Assembly (NCBI RefSeq): GCF_001270745.1 | Contig: NZ_LFXL01000027.1 | Location: 124,001 to 188,000 of the forward strand | Direction of reading: 5' to 3' | DNA from: Jiangella muralis | GTDB lineage: Bacteria > Actinomycetota > Actinomycetes > Jiangellales > Jiangellaceae | Length of the DNA: 64,000 nucleotides | Shown: in pieces, positions 54,096 to 62,137 of the stretch | Layout: each line of letters starts with the position of its first letter | How positions within the stretch are numbered: the first letter of the stretch is position 1 | Program-made: the position numbers and the translations under genes | Notes under the pieces: model-generated | The model's database searches: none | Seen by the model: only the letters and a program-made list of their open reading frames with translations | Told to the model about the DNA's origin: nothing

Positions 54096-55325
54096 TCAGA
54101 CCCAGATCTCGCCGAGCGCGCGCATGATGTTGCCGCCGGTGACCGCGGCGATGTCCTCGTCGCTGTAGCCGTGCTTCACCAGCCAGCCGACGATGTTGTG
54201 GAAGCACTCCGTCGGGTTCTCCAGCCCGTCGACGTACGGCATCTTCGGGTAGGACGGCCCCTTGTGCGCGTCGTGCACACCGAGGTTCGAGGCGAAGACG
54301 TCGTGCAGCGTGACGTGGTCGCCGTACAGGGTGTCGGGGCCGAAGGCGACGTGCTCGATGCCGACCAGCTCGGCGCAGTACTCGAAGTGCTCCATGACCG
54401 ACTCGATGGAGTGCTCGAGATGCGCCTGCGTCAGGGTCGTGTGCGGCGCCGCCTCGATGCCGATGACGCCACCGGTCTCGGCGCAGCCGCGGATGACCTC
54501 GTCGGGCTTCATCCGCGGCGTGGGCCACAGGGCGCGGGCGCCCGCATGGGTGATCAGCACCGGCTTCGTCGACGCCGCGAAGGTGTCCATGCAGGTCCGG
54601 TCGCCGGAGTGGGAGACGTCGATGGCGATGCCGATCTTGTTCATACGCTCCACGGCACGGTGACCGAACACCGTGAGGCCGCCGTCGCCGGCCTCCTTGA
54701 GGCCCGACCCGAGCGTGTTCGCCTCGGAGTAGGCGATCCCCATCTGGCGCACGCCGAGGCCGTAGAGCAGGTCGACGCGGTCGACCTCGTTCTCGATGGG
54801 GGTGGCCGCCTCGAGACACAGCACGATGGCCAGCTGGTCGTTCTCGTGCGCGGAGCGGATGTCGTCGAGACCGAGGGCGATGGTGACGTAGTCCTGATGC
54901 GCGATGTCGGACGTGCGCATGCCGATGTCGTAGACGATGTCGTCGAACTTCCAGCCGGACTTGCTGGTGACGCAGGCCGTGCCGTCCATCATGTTGTCGA
55001 AGACGGCCGTCATGCCCGACTGCGACAGGCCCAGGTAGCCGGTGCGCTCGCGGCCGGTGCGGATGTAGCTGCGCACCTCGTTCATGTCGTCGGGGAAGAC
55101 CTGCGGGTGGTCGTGCAGGCTGATGATGATGTTGTCCTGGACGAGGCGGCGGGTGCGCTCCTCCTGCTCGTCGTCGAGCCCGAGCTCGTAGGCCGGCACC
55201 CGGCCGAGCTCGGGCGCGAGCGCGAACGCCTCGTAGTCGCGGCCCTCCTCCAGATAGGAGAAGGACGTGTAGCCGGTGTAGCGGCCGGACCGATAGGGCG
55301 TGGCCGGCTTGACGGTGTCGGTCAT
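54096..55325 (-). CDS. membrane dipeptidase-family enzyme (peptidase M19)
   Basis: A 409-residue cytosolic member (no signal peptide) of the renal-dipeptidase family. The dinuclear zinc ligands lie in ISLHDHP, LCLEAATPIEN, DVSHSGDRT and LITHAGARALWP. M19 enzymes hydrolyse dipeptides, often with a D-residue at the C-terminal side, and some act on cyclic or beta-lactam-like compounds. It has an N-terminal ~60-residue extension typical of a bacterial subgroup. It is the first gene of a minus-strand pair with the dehydrogenase and reads away from the Lrp gene region next door. Confidence 0.88.
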   Translation of the reverse strand: MTDTVKPATPYRSGRYTGYTSFSYLEEGRDYEAFALAPELGRVPAYELGLDDEQEERTRRLVQDNIIISLHDHPQVFPDDMNEVRSYIRTGRERTGYLGLSQSGMTAVFDNMMDGTACVTSKSGWKFDDIVYDIGMRTSDIAHQDYVTIALGLDDIRSAHENDQLAIVLCLEAATPIENEVDRVDLLYGLGVRQMGIAYSEANTLGSGLKEAGDGGLTVFGHRAVERMNKIGIAIDVSHSGDRTCMDTFAASTKPVLITHAGARALWPTPRMKPDEVIRGCAETGGVIGIEAAPHTTLTQAHLEHSIESVMEHFEYCAELVGIEHVAFGPDTLYGDHVTLHDVFASNLGVHDAHKGPSYPKMPYVDGLENPTECFHNIVGWLVKHGYSDEDIAAVTGGNIMRALGEIWV

Positions 55326-55364
55326 ACGGGTTACCTCATCTCTCTCGCCCCTGGCCGCCGGGGG

Positions 55365-56420
55365 TCAGCGCGGCACGTACGGAGCGATGTCGGGAAGCAC
55401 GGTCGAACTGGTCAGGAACCCTCGCTTGACGATCTGCAGCTCCTGGCCCATCTCGACGCGGCGGATGCCGGGCAGTGAACCCAGCACCTCGGTGTTGAAG
55501 CGGTAGAGGTCGTCGAGGTCACGCAGCACGAGTTCGCAGGCGAGGTCGCTGTAGCCCGCCGTGGCGGACAGGTAGCGCACCTCGGGATGCCGGGCGAGCT
55601 CGGCCGCGACCTCCTCGAGCCGGGCGAAGTCGACGCCCAGCCAGAGGAACATCTCCGTCTGGAAGCCCATCGCCTGCGGGTCGACGAAGGTGGCGAACCA
55701 GAGCGCGCCGCGCGAGGTCAAGGTGTCGAGGCGACGGCGGGCGGCGGTCTCGCCGATGCCGACCCGCGCGGCCACCTCGGACATCGACGTCCGGCCGTCG
55801 GCCGCGAGGATCTGGACCAGCTGCAGGTCGGTGGCGTCGAGCGCCACCCGTCCGCCGCCGGGCGCCGCGGGCCGTTCCAGCAGGGCCGCGCGGTCGCCGA
55901 GGAGATCGCGGCTCCAGTCGTAGGACGTCTTGAAGTTGCGTACGACGGTCTCGGTGCTGGTGTGGGTGATGCCCGGCACCGAACGGAGCTGGTCGACCAG
56001 CACGTCGGCGAGATGCGCCCGGGACCCGACGATCACCTCGAGGACGAGGTCATGGGATCCGGTCAGCAGGGCCAGGAACCGCACGTCGGAGCGCATGGCC
56101 AGCACGCCGGCGACGGCGGTGGTGGCGCCTACGGCGCATTCGACCTGCATGAGCACCGGCGTGCCGAGGCCGCAACGCGCGGGATCGGGCACCGCCGAGA
56201 CGCACACGACGCGGTTGGCGAGCAGCCGGTTGGCACGGCGGGACACCGTCGACTCGGAGGCGCCGGCCACGGCCGCGATCTGCTGCCAGGTCGCCCGTCC
56301 GTTCAGCTGCAGACACGCGATGATCGCCCGGTCGAGGTCGTCGAGCCGGCCGCTCCCGGATGACAGAGAAGGCAACCGGCCCGGCAGCCAGGCGGGCGAA
56401 TCATTCGACATGCCGCTCAT
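55365..56420 (-). CDS. Lrp/AsnC-family regulator with duplicated HTH-RAM units
   Basis: A 351-residue double Lrp protein. The first unit has the helix-turn-helix LDDLDRAIIACLQLNGRATWQQIAAVAGASESTVSRRAN (~35-75) and an effector RAM domain to ~150; the second begins DATDLQLVQILAADGRTSMSEVAARVGIGETAARRRLDTL (~205) and ends in another RAM domain. Doubled Lrp proteins are common in actinobacteria. Starts at 56420 and 56411 are both possible. It is divergent from the capA-to-hydrolase operon (151 bp) and just upstream of the dipeptidase operon, so it likely regulates both in response to an amino acid. Confidence 0.85.
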   Translation of the reverse strand: MSGMSNDSPAWLPGRLPSLSSGSGRLDDLDRAIIACLQLNGRATWQQIAAVAGASESTVSRRANRLLANRVVCVSAVPDPARCGLGTPVLMQVECAVGATTAVAGVLAMRSDVRFLALLTGSHDLVLEVIVGSRAHLADVLVDQLRSVPGITHTSTETVVRNFKTSYDWSRDLLGDRAALLERPAAPGGGRVALDATDLQLVQILAADGRTSMSEVAARVGIGETAARRRLDTLTSRGALWFATFVDPQAMGFQTEMFLWLGVDFARLEEVAAELARHPEVRYLSATAGYSDLACELVLRDLDDLYRFNTEVLGSLPGIRRVEMGQELQIVKRGFLTSSTVLPDIAPYVPR

Positions 56421-56482
56421 GGTGGCAAAGACTCGCCCGTCCGGCAAGCGTGAATCAGCGGAAGTCTGAGAGAAGCACCAAT

Positions 56483-56534
56483 ATTGCGAGGCAATCGCCC
56501 ACCACCACTTGTCAGATCGCCGGAATCTTGCAAT
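56483..56534. promoter_or_regulatory. candidate Lrp operator in the regulator/capA intergenic region
   Basis: ATTGC-GAG-GCAAT (56483-56495) is a perfect 5-bp palindrome with 3-nt centre, and a further half site TTGCAAT lies at 56528-56534, about 3.5 helical turns away, in an AT-rich interval. Such TTGCAAT-like sites resemble Lrp/AsnC operators and would place the repressor across the promoter of the plus-strand operon. Confidence 0.5.
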
Positions 56535-56571
56535 GCTCCCCAGTCACCACCACCAGCGGGAGGAGGCAGCC

Positions 56572-57699
56572 GTGACCGATCTCGGTACGCACGTCCTCGG
56601 ACCCGCCTGGCTCGCCGTCGTCGGCGACGTCGTCGTCATGGACACGCCCGCCGGCGTCGACCCGCGGCTCTCCGGGCTGCTCCGTGCCGCCGAGACCGCC
56701 TTCGCGAACGTCGAATCCCCGCTGACGACCCGCGGTGTCCCGGCCGAGAAGGCGTTCGTCCACCGTTCGGACCCGGCCAGGGCGGCCGACCTCGCGGCGC
56801 TCGGCATCGACGTCGCCACGCTCGCCAACAACCACGTGCTCGACTTCGGCGCCGAGGGCCTCGACGACACTGTGGCCGCACTGGACCGTGCGGGCATCGT
56901 CACGGTCGGCGCCGGCTCCGACGACACCGCCGCGCGGGCGCCGGCCGTCCGGACCACCACGTCCGGCCGCGTGGCCCTGATCGGCCTGTGCGCCGCACTC
57001 CCGCCCGGGTTCGCCGCGGCGCCCGGCCACCCCGGCGCGGCACCGCTGCGCGTCCGGCAGCAGGTGTCGATCGACCCGGTCCTGGCGGCGGAGCAGCCGG
57101 GGATGGCGCCGTTCGTGCACACGTCGGTCGTCGCCGCCGATCTCGACGCCGCCTGCGCGGTCGTCGAGGCGGCCCGCGCGCTCGCCGACCTCGTCGTCGT
57201 CGCGGTCCACTGGGGCGTGCCGCACGGGTTCGCGGCGCCGTCCTACGGCCTGCTGGCGCAGTACCAGCGCCCGGCCGGGCACGCCCTGATCGAGGCAGGC
57301 GCCCACCTGGTCGTCGGACACCACCCGCACGAACTGCATCCGGTCGAACGCCACCGCGGCGGGCTGATCGCGTACTCCGTCGGCAACTTCCTGTTCCACG
57401 CGTGGTCCGACCTCGCCGGCGACTTCATGCGGGTACCGGCCGCGCCGTACCGCAGCGCGTTCGGATCCGACGTCACGCTGGACTCGGTGCTCGTCCTCGT
57501 CTCCCCGCCCGGCGACGACGGACTGACGGTCCGCTTCGTCCCGGCCACCATGGTCGGCGGCGAACCGGTCCTGGCCACCGGCGATCGTGCCCAGGCGATC
57601 GTCGACCGACTGAGCGACGGCGCGGCCGGCGGCCCCGTCGTCGCCCGGGCCGACCTGCTGCCCGACACGACGATCGGTGAGGTGCTGATCGAACCATGA
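56572..57699 (+). CDS. CapA-family protein (calcineurin-like metallophosphatase fold)
   Basis: A 375-residue protein; GTG start after GGGAGGAGG. Metallophosphatase-type ligands are recognisable: VVGDVVVMD, NVESPL, LANNHVLDFG, VVVAVHWGVPHGF, VGHHPHELHPVE and YSVGNFLFH. CapA proteins retain poly-gamma-glutamate chains in capsule producers, but many are encoded with catabolic enzymes and have unknown function. This copy lacks a signal peptide or membrane helix, so it is cytosolic and probably an enzyme of the island. Its stop overlaps the start of the amidohydrolase gene (ATGA). Confidence 0.82.
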   Translation: MTDLGTHVLGPAWLAVVGDVVVMDTPAGVDPRLSGLLRAAETAFANVESPLTTRGVPAEKAFVHRSDPARAADLAALGIDVATLANNHVLDFGAEGLDDTVAALDRAGIVTVGAGSDDTAARAPAVRTTTSGRVALIGLCAALPPGFAAAPGHPGAAPLRVRQQVSIDPVLAAEQPGMAPFVHTSVVAADLDAACAVVEAARALADLVVVAVHWGVPHGFAAPSYGLLAQYQRPAGHALIEAGAHLVVGHHPHELHPVERHRGGLIAYSVGNFLFHAWSDLAGDFMRVPAAPYRSAFGSDVTLDSVLVLVSPPGDDGLTVRFVPATMVGGEPVLATGDRAQAIVDRLSDGAAGGPVVARADLLPDTTIGEVLIEP

Positions 57700-58898
57700 C
57701 CGACCTGACGTTCTTCCGAGCGGCCGGAGTGTTCGACGCCGTCCGGCCCGGGCTTCGCGCCGGGGCCGGCCTGCTGGTGCGCGACGGCCGGGTCGCCGCC
57801 GTGGGGCCGCCGGACGAGGCGTGCCCGCCCGGCGCGCATCAGGTCGACCTCGGCGCCGCCTACCTCGTGCCCGGGTTCGTCGACGCACACACCCACGTCA
57901 CCATCAGGCCGGGCGAGGGCGACCAGCACGGCCAGCTGCAGCACCCGGCCGCGTGGCAGACCGTGCGCGGCGTCGACAACCTGCGCCGCATGCTCGCGTC
58001 CGGGGTCACGACCGCTCGCGTCATGACCGAGGAGCACGACATCGACGTGCACTTCAAGGCGGCCGTCGCCGCCGGTGAGGTGGCCGGTCCACGGCTGCGG
58101 GTCGCCGGCCGGGGGCTCAGCCCCACCGGCAAGCACGGCAGCGCGGCCGGCGGCGTCGACGGGGTCGACGGCGCCCGCGCGGCGGTCCGGGCCAACGCCG
58201 CGAAGGGCGCCGACCACATCAAGATCTTCACCACCGGCGGCGTGTCCTCGACGGACACGTCGCTGGAGGAGTCGAACTACTCCGCCGACGAGATCTCCGC
58301 GATCGTCGACACCGCTGCCGAGCACGGGCTCATGGTGTCCGCGCACGCCCACGGCGGCGCCGGGGTCGACCTCGCCGCGGCCGCGGGCGTCCGATCGGTC
58401 GAGCACGGCGCCCTGCTGACGGAGCGCAACATCGCCGCTCTGGTCGCCCACGGCACCTGGCTGGTGTTCACCAACACCATCCTGTTCCACCCCACCGGCA
58501 TCGAGCAGGGCGACGCCGCCGAGCCGGCCATCCTGGCCAAGGTCCAGCAGGCCCGAGCGTCCATGGAGGACGCCGTGGACCGCATCCGCGCGGCGCGGCT
58601 GCCCATCGCCCTGGGCACCGACTCCATGCACGGCCTGTTCGGCTACGAGCTGCAGTGGCTGGTGGCGCACGGGTGGACCGCCGAGGAGGCGCTGCTCGCC
58701 GGCACCGTCCGCGGCGCCGACCTGATGGGCGTCACCGACATCGGGGCGCTCGAGCCCGGGCGCCGCGCCGACTTCGTCGCACTGAGGCGCGACCCACTCC
58801 AGGACATCGACGCCGTCCGCGAGGTGGCCGGCGTGTACCGCGACGGCCACCGCGTCGTCGACACCGACGGCTTCACCCGCCCGGCACCGGCCTCCTGA
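57696..58898 (+). CDS. amidohydrolase-superfamily enzyme (imidazolonepropionase/prolidase-like)
   Basis: A 400-residue TIM-barrel metal-dependent hydrolase. The ligands are in DAHTHV, the Lys of IKIFTTGGVS that can bridge two metals, SAHAHGGAG, SVEHGA and the catalytic Asp in ALGTDSM; the N-terminal beta-domain is split (GLLVRDGRVAAVG and PGRRADFVALRRDP). The closest groups are imidazolonepropionases and Xaa-Pro/Xaa-Arg dipeptidases, so it hydrolyses a cyclic amide or a dipeptide. It is coupled to capA by an ATGA overlap. Confidence 0.85.
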   Translation: MTDLTFFRAAGVFDAVRPGLRAGAGLLVRDGRVAAVGPPDEACPPGAHQVDLGAAYLVPGFVDAHTHVTIRPGEGDQHGQLQHPAAWQTVRGVDNLRRMLASGVTTARVMTEEHDIDVHFKAAVAAGEVAGPRLRVAGRGLSPTGKHGSAAGGVDGVDGARAAVRANAAKGADHIKIFTTGGVSSTDTSLEESNYSADEISAIVDTAAEHGLMVSAHAHGGAGVDLAAAAGVRSVEHGALLTERNIAALVAHGTWLVFTNTILFHPTGIEQGDAAEPAILAKVQQARASMEDAVDRIRAARLPIALGTDSMHGLFGYELQWLVAHGWTAEEALLAGTVRGADLMGVTDIGALEPGRRADFVALRRDPLQDIDAVREVAGVYRDGHRVVDTDGFTRPAPAS

Positions 58899-58922
58899 CC
58901 GACGTACCCGCGAGGAGCAGAC

Positions 58923-59735
58923 ATGACACCGAACACCAGCGAACCGGCCCGCGACCGCACCCGTCGCCTGGCCTATCTCGTCCCCGGCCCGATGCACCGG
59001 ACCCAGCTCGGCGCCGCCGAGCTGGAGCGCCGCCAGGACAAGCTGCGCGGCTGGGCGTTCCCCGGCACCGAGATAGAGGTCCGCGCCGTCGACCGCGGCC
59101 CGGCCTCCATCGAGTCCATGTACGAGGAGTACCTGAGCATCCCCGCCATGGCCGAGCTGCTGGTCGCCACCGCGGCCGACGGCTTCGACGCGGCGATCGT
59201 CGGCTGCTTCGGCGACCCCGGGCTCGACGGCCTGCGCGAGATCAGCGACATGCTCGTGGTCGGACCGGCCTCGGCGTCCATCGCCCTCGCCACGACGCTC
59301 GGCCACCGCTTCAGCTTCGTCACCGTGACCGCCAGCATCGTTCCGGCCCTGCGCCGCCTGGCGTGGGAGGCCGGCGCCTCCGACGCGCTCGCGTCCGTAC
59401 GGTACATCGAGACGTCCGTCCTCGACGTGAACAAGGACCATGGCGCCGCCCTGGGCCGCATGCTCGAGCAGGGCCGGCTGGCGGTCGAGCAGGACGGCGC
59501 CGACGTCCTGGTGCTCGGGTGCATGAGCATGGGTTTCCTCGACGTCGCCGAGCAGATGACCGAAGAGCTCGGCGTCCCGGTCGTCAACCCGTCCCGGGCC
59601 GGCCTGCACGCCGCGGAGTCCACGGTGGCGCAGGGCCTGACCCACAGCCGGCGCGCCTACATGACGCCACCGAAGATCGCGGCCGGAGCGAAGCTCGGCG
59701 AGCTCTTCCTCGGCGGCGACGGAGGCCGGCCGTGA
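58923..59735 (+). CDS. aspartate/glutamate racemase superfamily, hydantoin-racemase-like
   Basis: A 270-residue protein with the two-Cys racemase pattern: AAIVGCFGDPGLDGLRE (first Cys) and VLVLGCMSMGFLD (second Cys), a thiolate pair that could move a proton on either face of the substrate. The N-terminal LVPGPMHRTQLG region varies from Asp/Glu racemases, and the motif spacing fits hydantoin or allantoin racemases. It could interconvert stereoisomers of a 5-substituted hydantoin or an amino acid. Its stop overlaps the next gene (GTGA). Confidence 0.85.
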   Translation: MTPNTSEPARDRTRRLAYLVPGPMHRTQLGAAELERRQDKLRGWAFPGTEIEVRAVDRGPASIESMYEEYLSIPAMAELLVATAADGFDAAIVGCFGDPGLDGLREISDMLVVGPASASIALATTLGHRFSFVTVTASIVPALRRLAWEAGASDALASVRYIETSVLDVNKDHGAALGRMLEQGRLAVEQDGADVLVLGCMSMGFLDVAEQMTEELGVPVVNPSRAGLHAAESTVAQGLTHSRRAYMTPPKIAAGAKLGELFLGGDGGRP

Positions 59736-60538
59736 CCCGTCGGGTCGCCCGGCGCGCCCTCACGGCCGGCGTGGCCGCCGTCGTGCTGCCCCTGGTCGCC
59801 TCGGGGGTCGCGGCAGGTGCCCCGGCCCTCGGCGAGGCCACGGCGACGGTCGAGGTGGACGAGCAGGGTGCGGCGCAGGTCGAGCTGACCTACGTTGTCG
59901 CCGGCGGTGACGGCCCCGAGGCCACGGAGAGCCTGTCGTTCTCGGCGCTCGACTTCGGCGGCGCCGGCGCCGATCCCATCGACGAGCTCGAGGTCACGTC
60001 CGCCGGCGGCGAGCAGCTGGACACGTCCGTCGAGGCCGCCGGTCTGAAGACGACCGTGACGGTGACCCTGGACGAACCGCTCGTGGCCGGCGCCGAAACG
60101 ACGCTGACCCTCGCCTACACCGCGCCCGACGCCGGCGTGGTGGACGGCGACCGGATGACCACCGACGTCCCCGTGCTGGTCTTCGACCTGCCGGCCGCGA
60201 CGACCGAACCCGGCGTCTTCACGGCGACGGTGCGGCTGGCGCCCGGCTACGACTACGTCGAGGGCTTCCCCGCCAATCCCGAGCGCGTGTCCGCGTCCGG
60301 CGGACGCACCGAGCTCTCGTACGACCTGCCGGCGGCGCCGTCGCTGCTGCGCTCGGTCGGGACCACGGGCGACGCACCGTTGCTGACCCTGGGCGGCTGG
60401 GTGAACCTCGCGCTGTTCCTGACCCTGCTGGCCGGCGGCGCCGCCCTGGCGCTCTCCTTCCTTCGCGGACGGGCCCGCGCGGCCGAGGAGCAGGACGCCG
60501 CGACGCCCGCCACCGAGCCCGCCGGACGGAGGCACTGA
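59732..60538 (+). CDS. uncharacterised exported membrane-anchored protein of the catabolic island
   Basis: A 268-residue protein that I do not recognise. An Arg-rich signal peptide ends near GVAAGAP (~28), a beta-rich extracellular domain (~33-215; ATATVEVDEQGAAQVELTYVV, then TVTVTLDEPLVAG) follows, and a C-terminal hydrophobic helix (~222-245) ends in a basic, then acidic, cytoplasmic tail. GTG start overlaps the racemase stop and its own stop overlaps the small membrane protein start. Its place just before the symporter pair suggests an extracytoplasmic binding or assembly factor for uptake. Confidence 0.7.
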   Translation: MTRRVARRALTAGVAAVVLPLVASGVAAGAPALGEATATVEVDEQGAAQVELTYVVAGGDGPEATESLSFSALDFGGAGADPIDELEVTSAGGEQLDTSVEAAGLKTTVTVTLDEPLVAGAETTLTLAYTAPDAGVVDGDRMTTDVPVLVFDLPAATTEPGVFTATVRLAPGYDYVEGFPANPERVSASGGRTELSYDLPAAPSLLRSVGTTGDAPLLTLGGWVNLALFLTLLAGGAALALSFLRGRARAAEEQDAATPATEPAGRRH

Positions 60539-60678
60539 TGTCGATCTTCGAGGCCGGCTTCGTCTTCTGGGGCTACCTGGCCATCTACATCGTCCTCACC
60601 CTCGCCTACTTCGGCTGGATGGCCGCGCTCAACCGCCGCGAGTCGCAGCGGTCCCGCGACCACAGCGAGAACGGATGA
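60538..60678 (+). CDS. 46-residue membrane protein, probable symporter accessory subunit
   Basis: ATG start overlapping the preceding stop (TGATG), 46 residues: a short N-terminus, one hydrophobic helix (FVFWGYLAIYIVLTLAYFGW) and a basic tail (NRRESQRSRD). Small one-helix proteins encoded just before sodium:solute symporters are a known arrangement, thought to be accessory subunits. It lies 4 bp before the symporter gene with tight coupling. Confidence 0.8.
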   Translation: MSIFEAGFVFWGYLAIYIVLTLAYFGWMAALNRRESQRSRDHSENG

Positions 60679-60682
60679 CGCC

Positions 60683-62137
60683 ATGACCGAATGGGTCGTA
60701 CTCCTCGGCTATCTCGTCCTGACCCTCGCCCTCGGCTACTTCGGGCTGCGCATGACGAAGAACGACGAGGACTTCTACATCGCCGGCGGCGGGCTGGGCT
60801 GGGCCGTCGGCGGCGCGAGCATCGCCGCCACCCAGATGAGCTCCGGACTGTTCATCGGCACCATCGGCATCATGTACGCGGTCGGCTGGTCGTTCGCCTG
60901 GGTGGTGTTCGTCTTCCCGCTCGCCTACTGGATCATGGTCGCGGTCATCGCGCCCCGCTTCACCCGGCAGCGCAAGATCTCGCTGCCCGACTTCATCGAG
61001 GCCCGCTACTACAGCCGGGGTGCCCGCGTCGTCGCGGCGCTGATCATCCTGGTCGCCTTCGTCGTGTACATCTCCGCGCAGGTCATCGCCGGAGGGCTGA
61101 TCGCCAACGCGCTGTTCGGCGTCTCCGTGGAGTCCGGGATGATCGGATTCACGGTGGTCGTGCTGGCGTACACCGCCATCGGCGGCATGTTCGCCGTCGT
61201 CTACACCGACTTCCTCCAGATGATGATCATGATCGTCGGCGCGGCTGCGGCGATACCGATGGTGCTCGGCCAGACGGGCGGGCTGAACTCCATGCTCGCC
61301 CTCGTCGACAGCGCCAATCCGGTCACGTTCACCTGGGACGGGATGGCGCCGTCGCTGCTGCTGACGCTGTCGTTGGCGTTCTTCCTCGGCGCGGTGGCCC
61401 GGCCGGAACAGCTGGTCCGCTTCTACGCGATGAAGGACATGGCCACCATCCGCAAGGGCATCGGCTTCGTCATCGTCCTGGTCGGGCTCGCCCACACGCT
61501 GGTGTTCGTGCTCGCGCTGGGCAGCCGGACCCTCTTCCCGGCGCTCAGCACCGCCGACCAGGCGATGCCGGTGCTCGCCGTGCACGCGCTCCCGGTCTTC
61601 CTGGGCACCATGCTGCTGGTCGCGGTGGCGTCGGCCATGATGTCCACCATCTCGTCCGTGCTGTTGGTCGCGGGCACGGCGCTGTCGCACGACATCTACG
61701 GCGTCATCCGGCCGGGCGGGTCGCCGCAGCGACGTGTGCTCATCGGGCGCATCGGCACCGTGGTCGTGGGCATCGTGCCGATGATCATGGTGCTCACCGG
61801 CTTCGGCACCGGCGAGCTGGTGCAGTTCATCGTGGCCCTGTTCAGCGCGCTCATGGGCGCGGTGTTCCTGGTTCCGGTGGTCGCCGGTGTGCTGTGGCGG
61901 CGCGCCACCCGCGAGGGCGCCATCGCGGCGATGCTCGGCGGGCTGGTCGGCACGGTGGGCTGGCGGCAGTGGGGCGACATCGGCTCCGTCGACCCGGTCG
62001 TACCCGGCTTCGCCGCCTCGCTGGTGCTGATGGTGGTCGTCAGTCTGCTCACGGCGCCCCCTCCGGCCAGCGCCACCGACCCGTACTTCAGCGACGACGT
62101 GCCGGAACCGGCGGCCGAGACCCGGGGGCGGGCATGA
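60683..62137 (+). CDS. sodium:solute symporter family transporter
   Basis: A 484-residue protein with about 13 membrane helices. Family marks are DEDFYIAGGGLGW, ATQMSSGLFIGTIGIMYAVGW, ISLPDFIEARYYSRGARV, VLAYTAIGGMFAVVYTDF and GAVARPEQLVRFYAMKD. It imports a solute with Na+, likely an amino-acid-like or urea-like compound given the hydrolases around it. The ~60-residue C-terminal tail ends in an acidic cytoplasmic segment. The stop overlaps the M20 hydrolase start (ATGA). Confidence 0.88.
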   Translation: MTEWVVLLGYLVLTLALGYFGLRMTKNDEDFYIAGGGLGWAVGGASIAATQMSSGLFIGTIGIMYAVGWSFAWVVFVFPLAYWIMVAVIAPRFTRQRKISLPDFIEARYYSRGARVVAALIILVAFVVYISAQVIAGGLIANALFGVSVESGMIGFTVVVLAYTAIGGMFAVVYTDFLQMMIMIVGAAAAIPMVLGQTGGLNSMLALVDSANPVTFTWDGMAPSLLLTLSLAFFLGAVARPEQLVRFYAMKDMATIRKGIGFVIVLVGLAHTLVFVLALGSRTLFPALSTADQAMPVLAVHALPVFLGTMLLVAVASAMMSTISSVLLVAGTALSHDIYGVIRPGGSPQRRVLIGRIGTVVVGIVPMIMVLTGFGTGELVQFIVALFSALMGAVFLVPVVAGVLWRRATREGAIAAMLGGLVGTVGWRQWGDIGSVDPVVPGFAASLVLMVVVSLLTAPPPASATDPYFSDDVPEPAAETRGRA

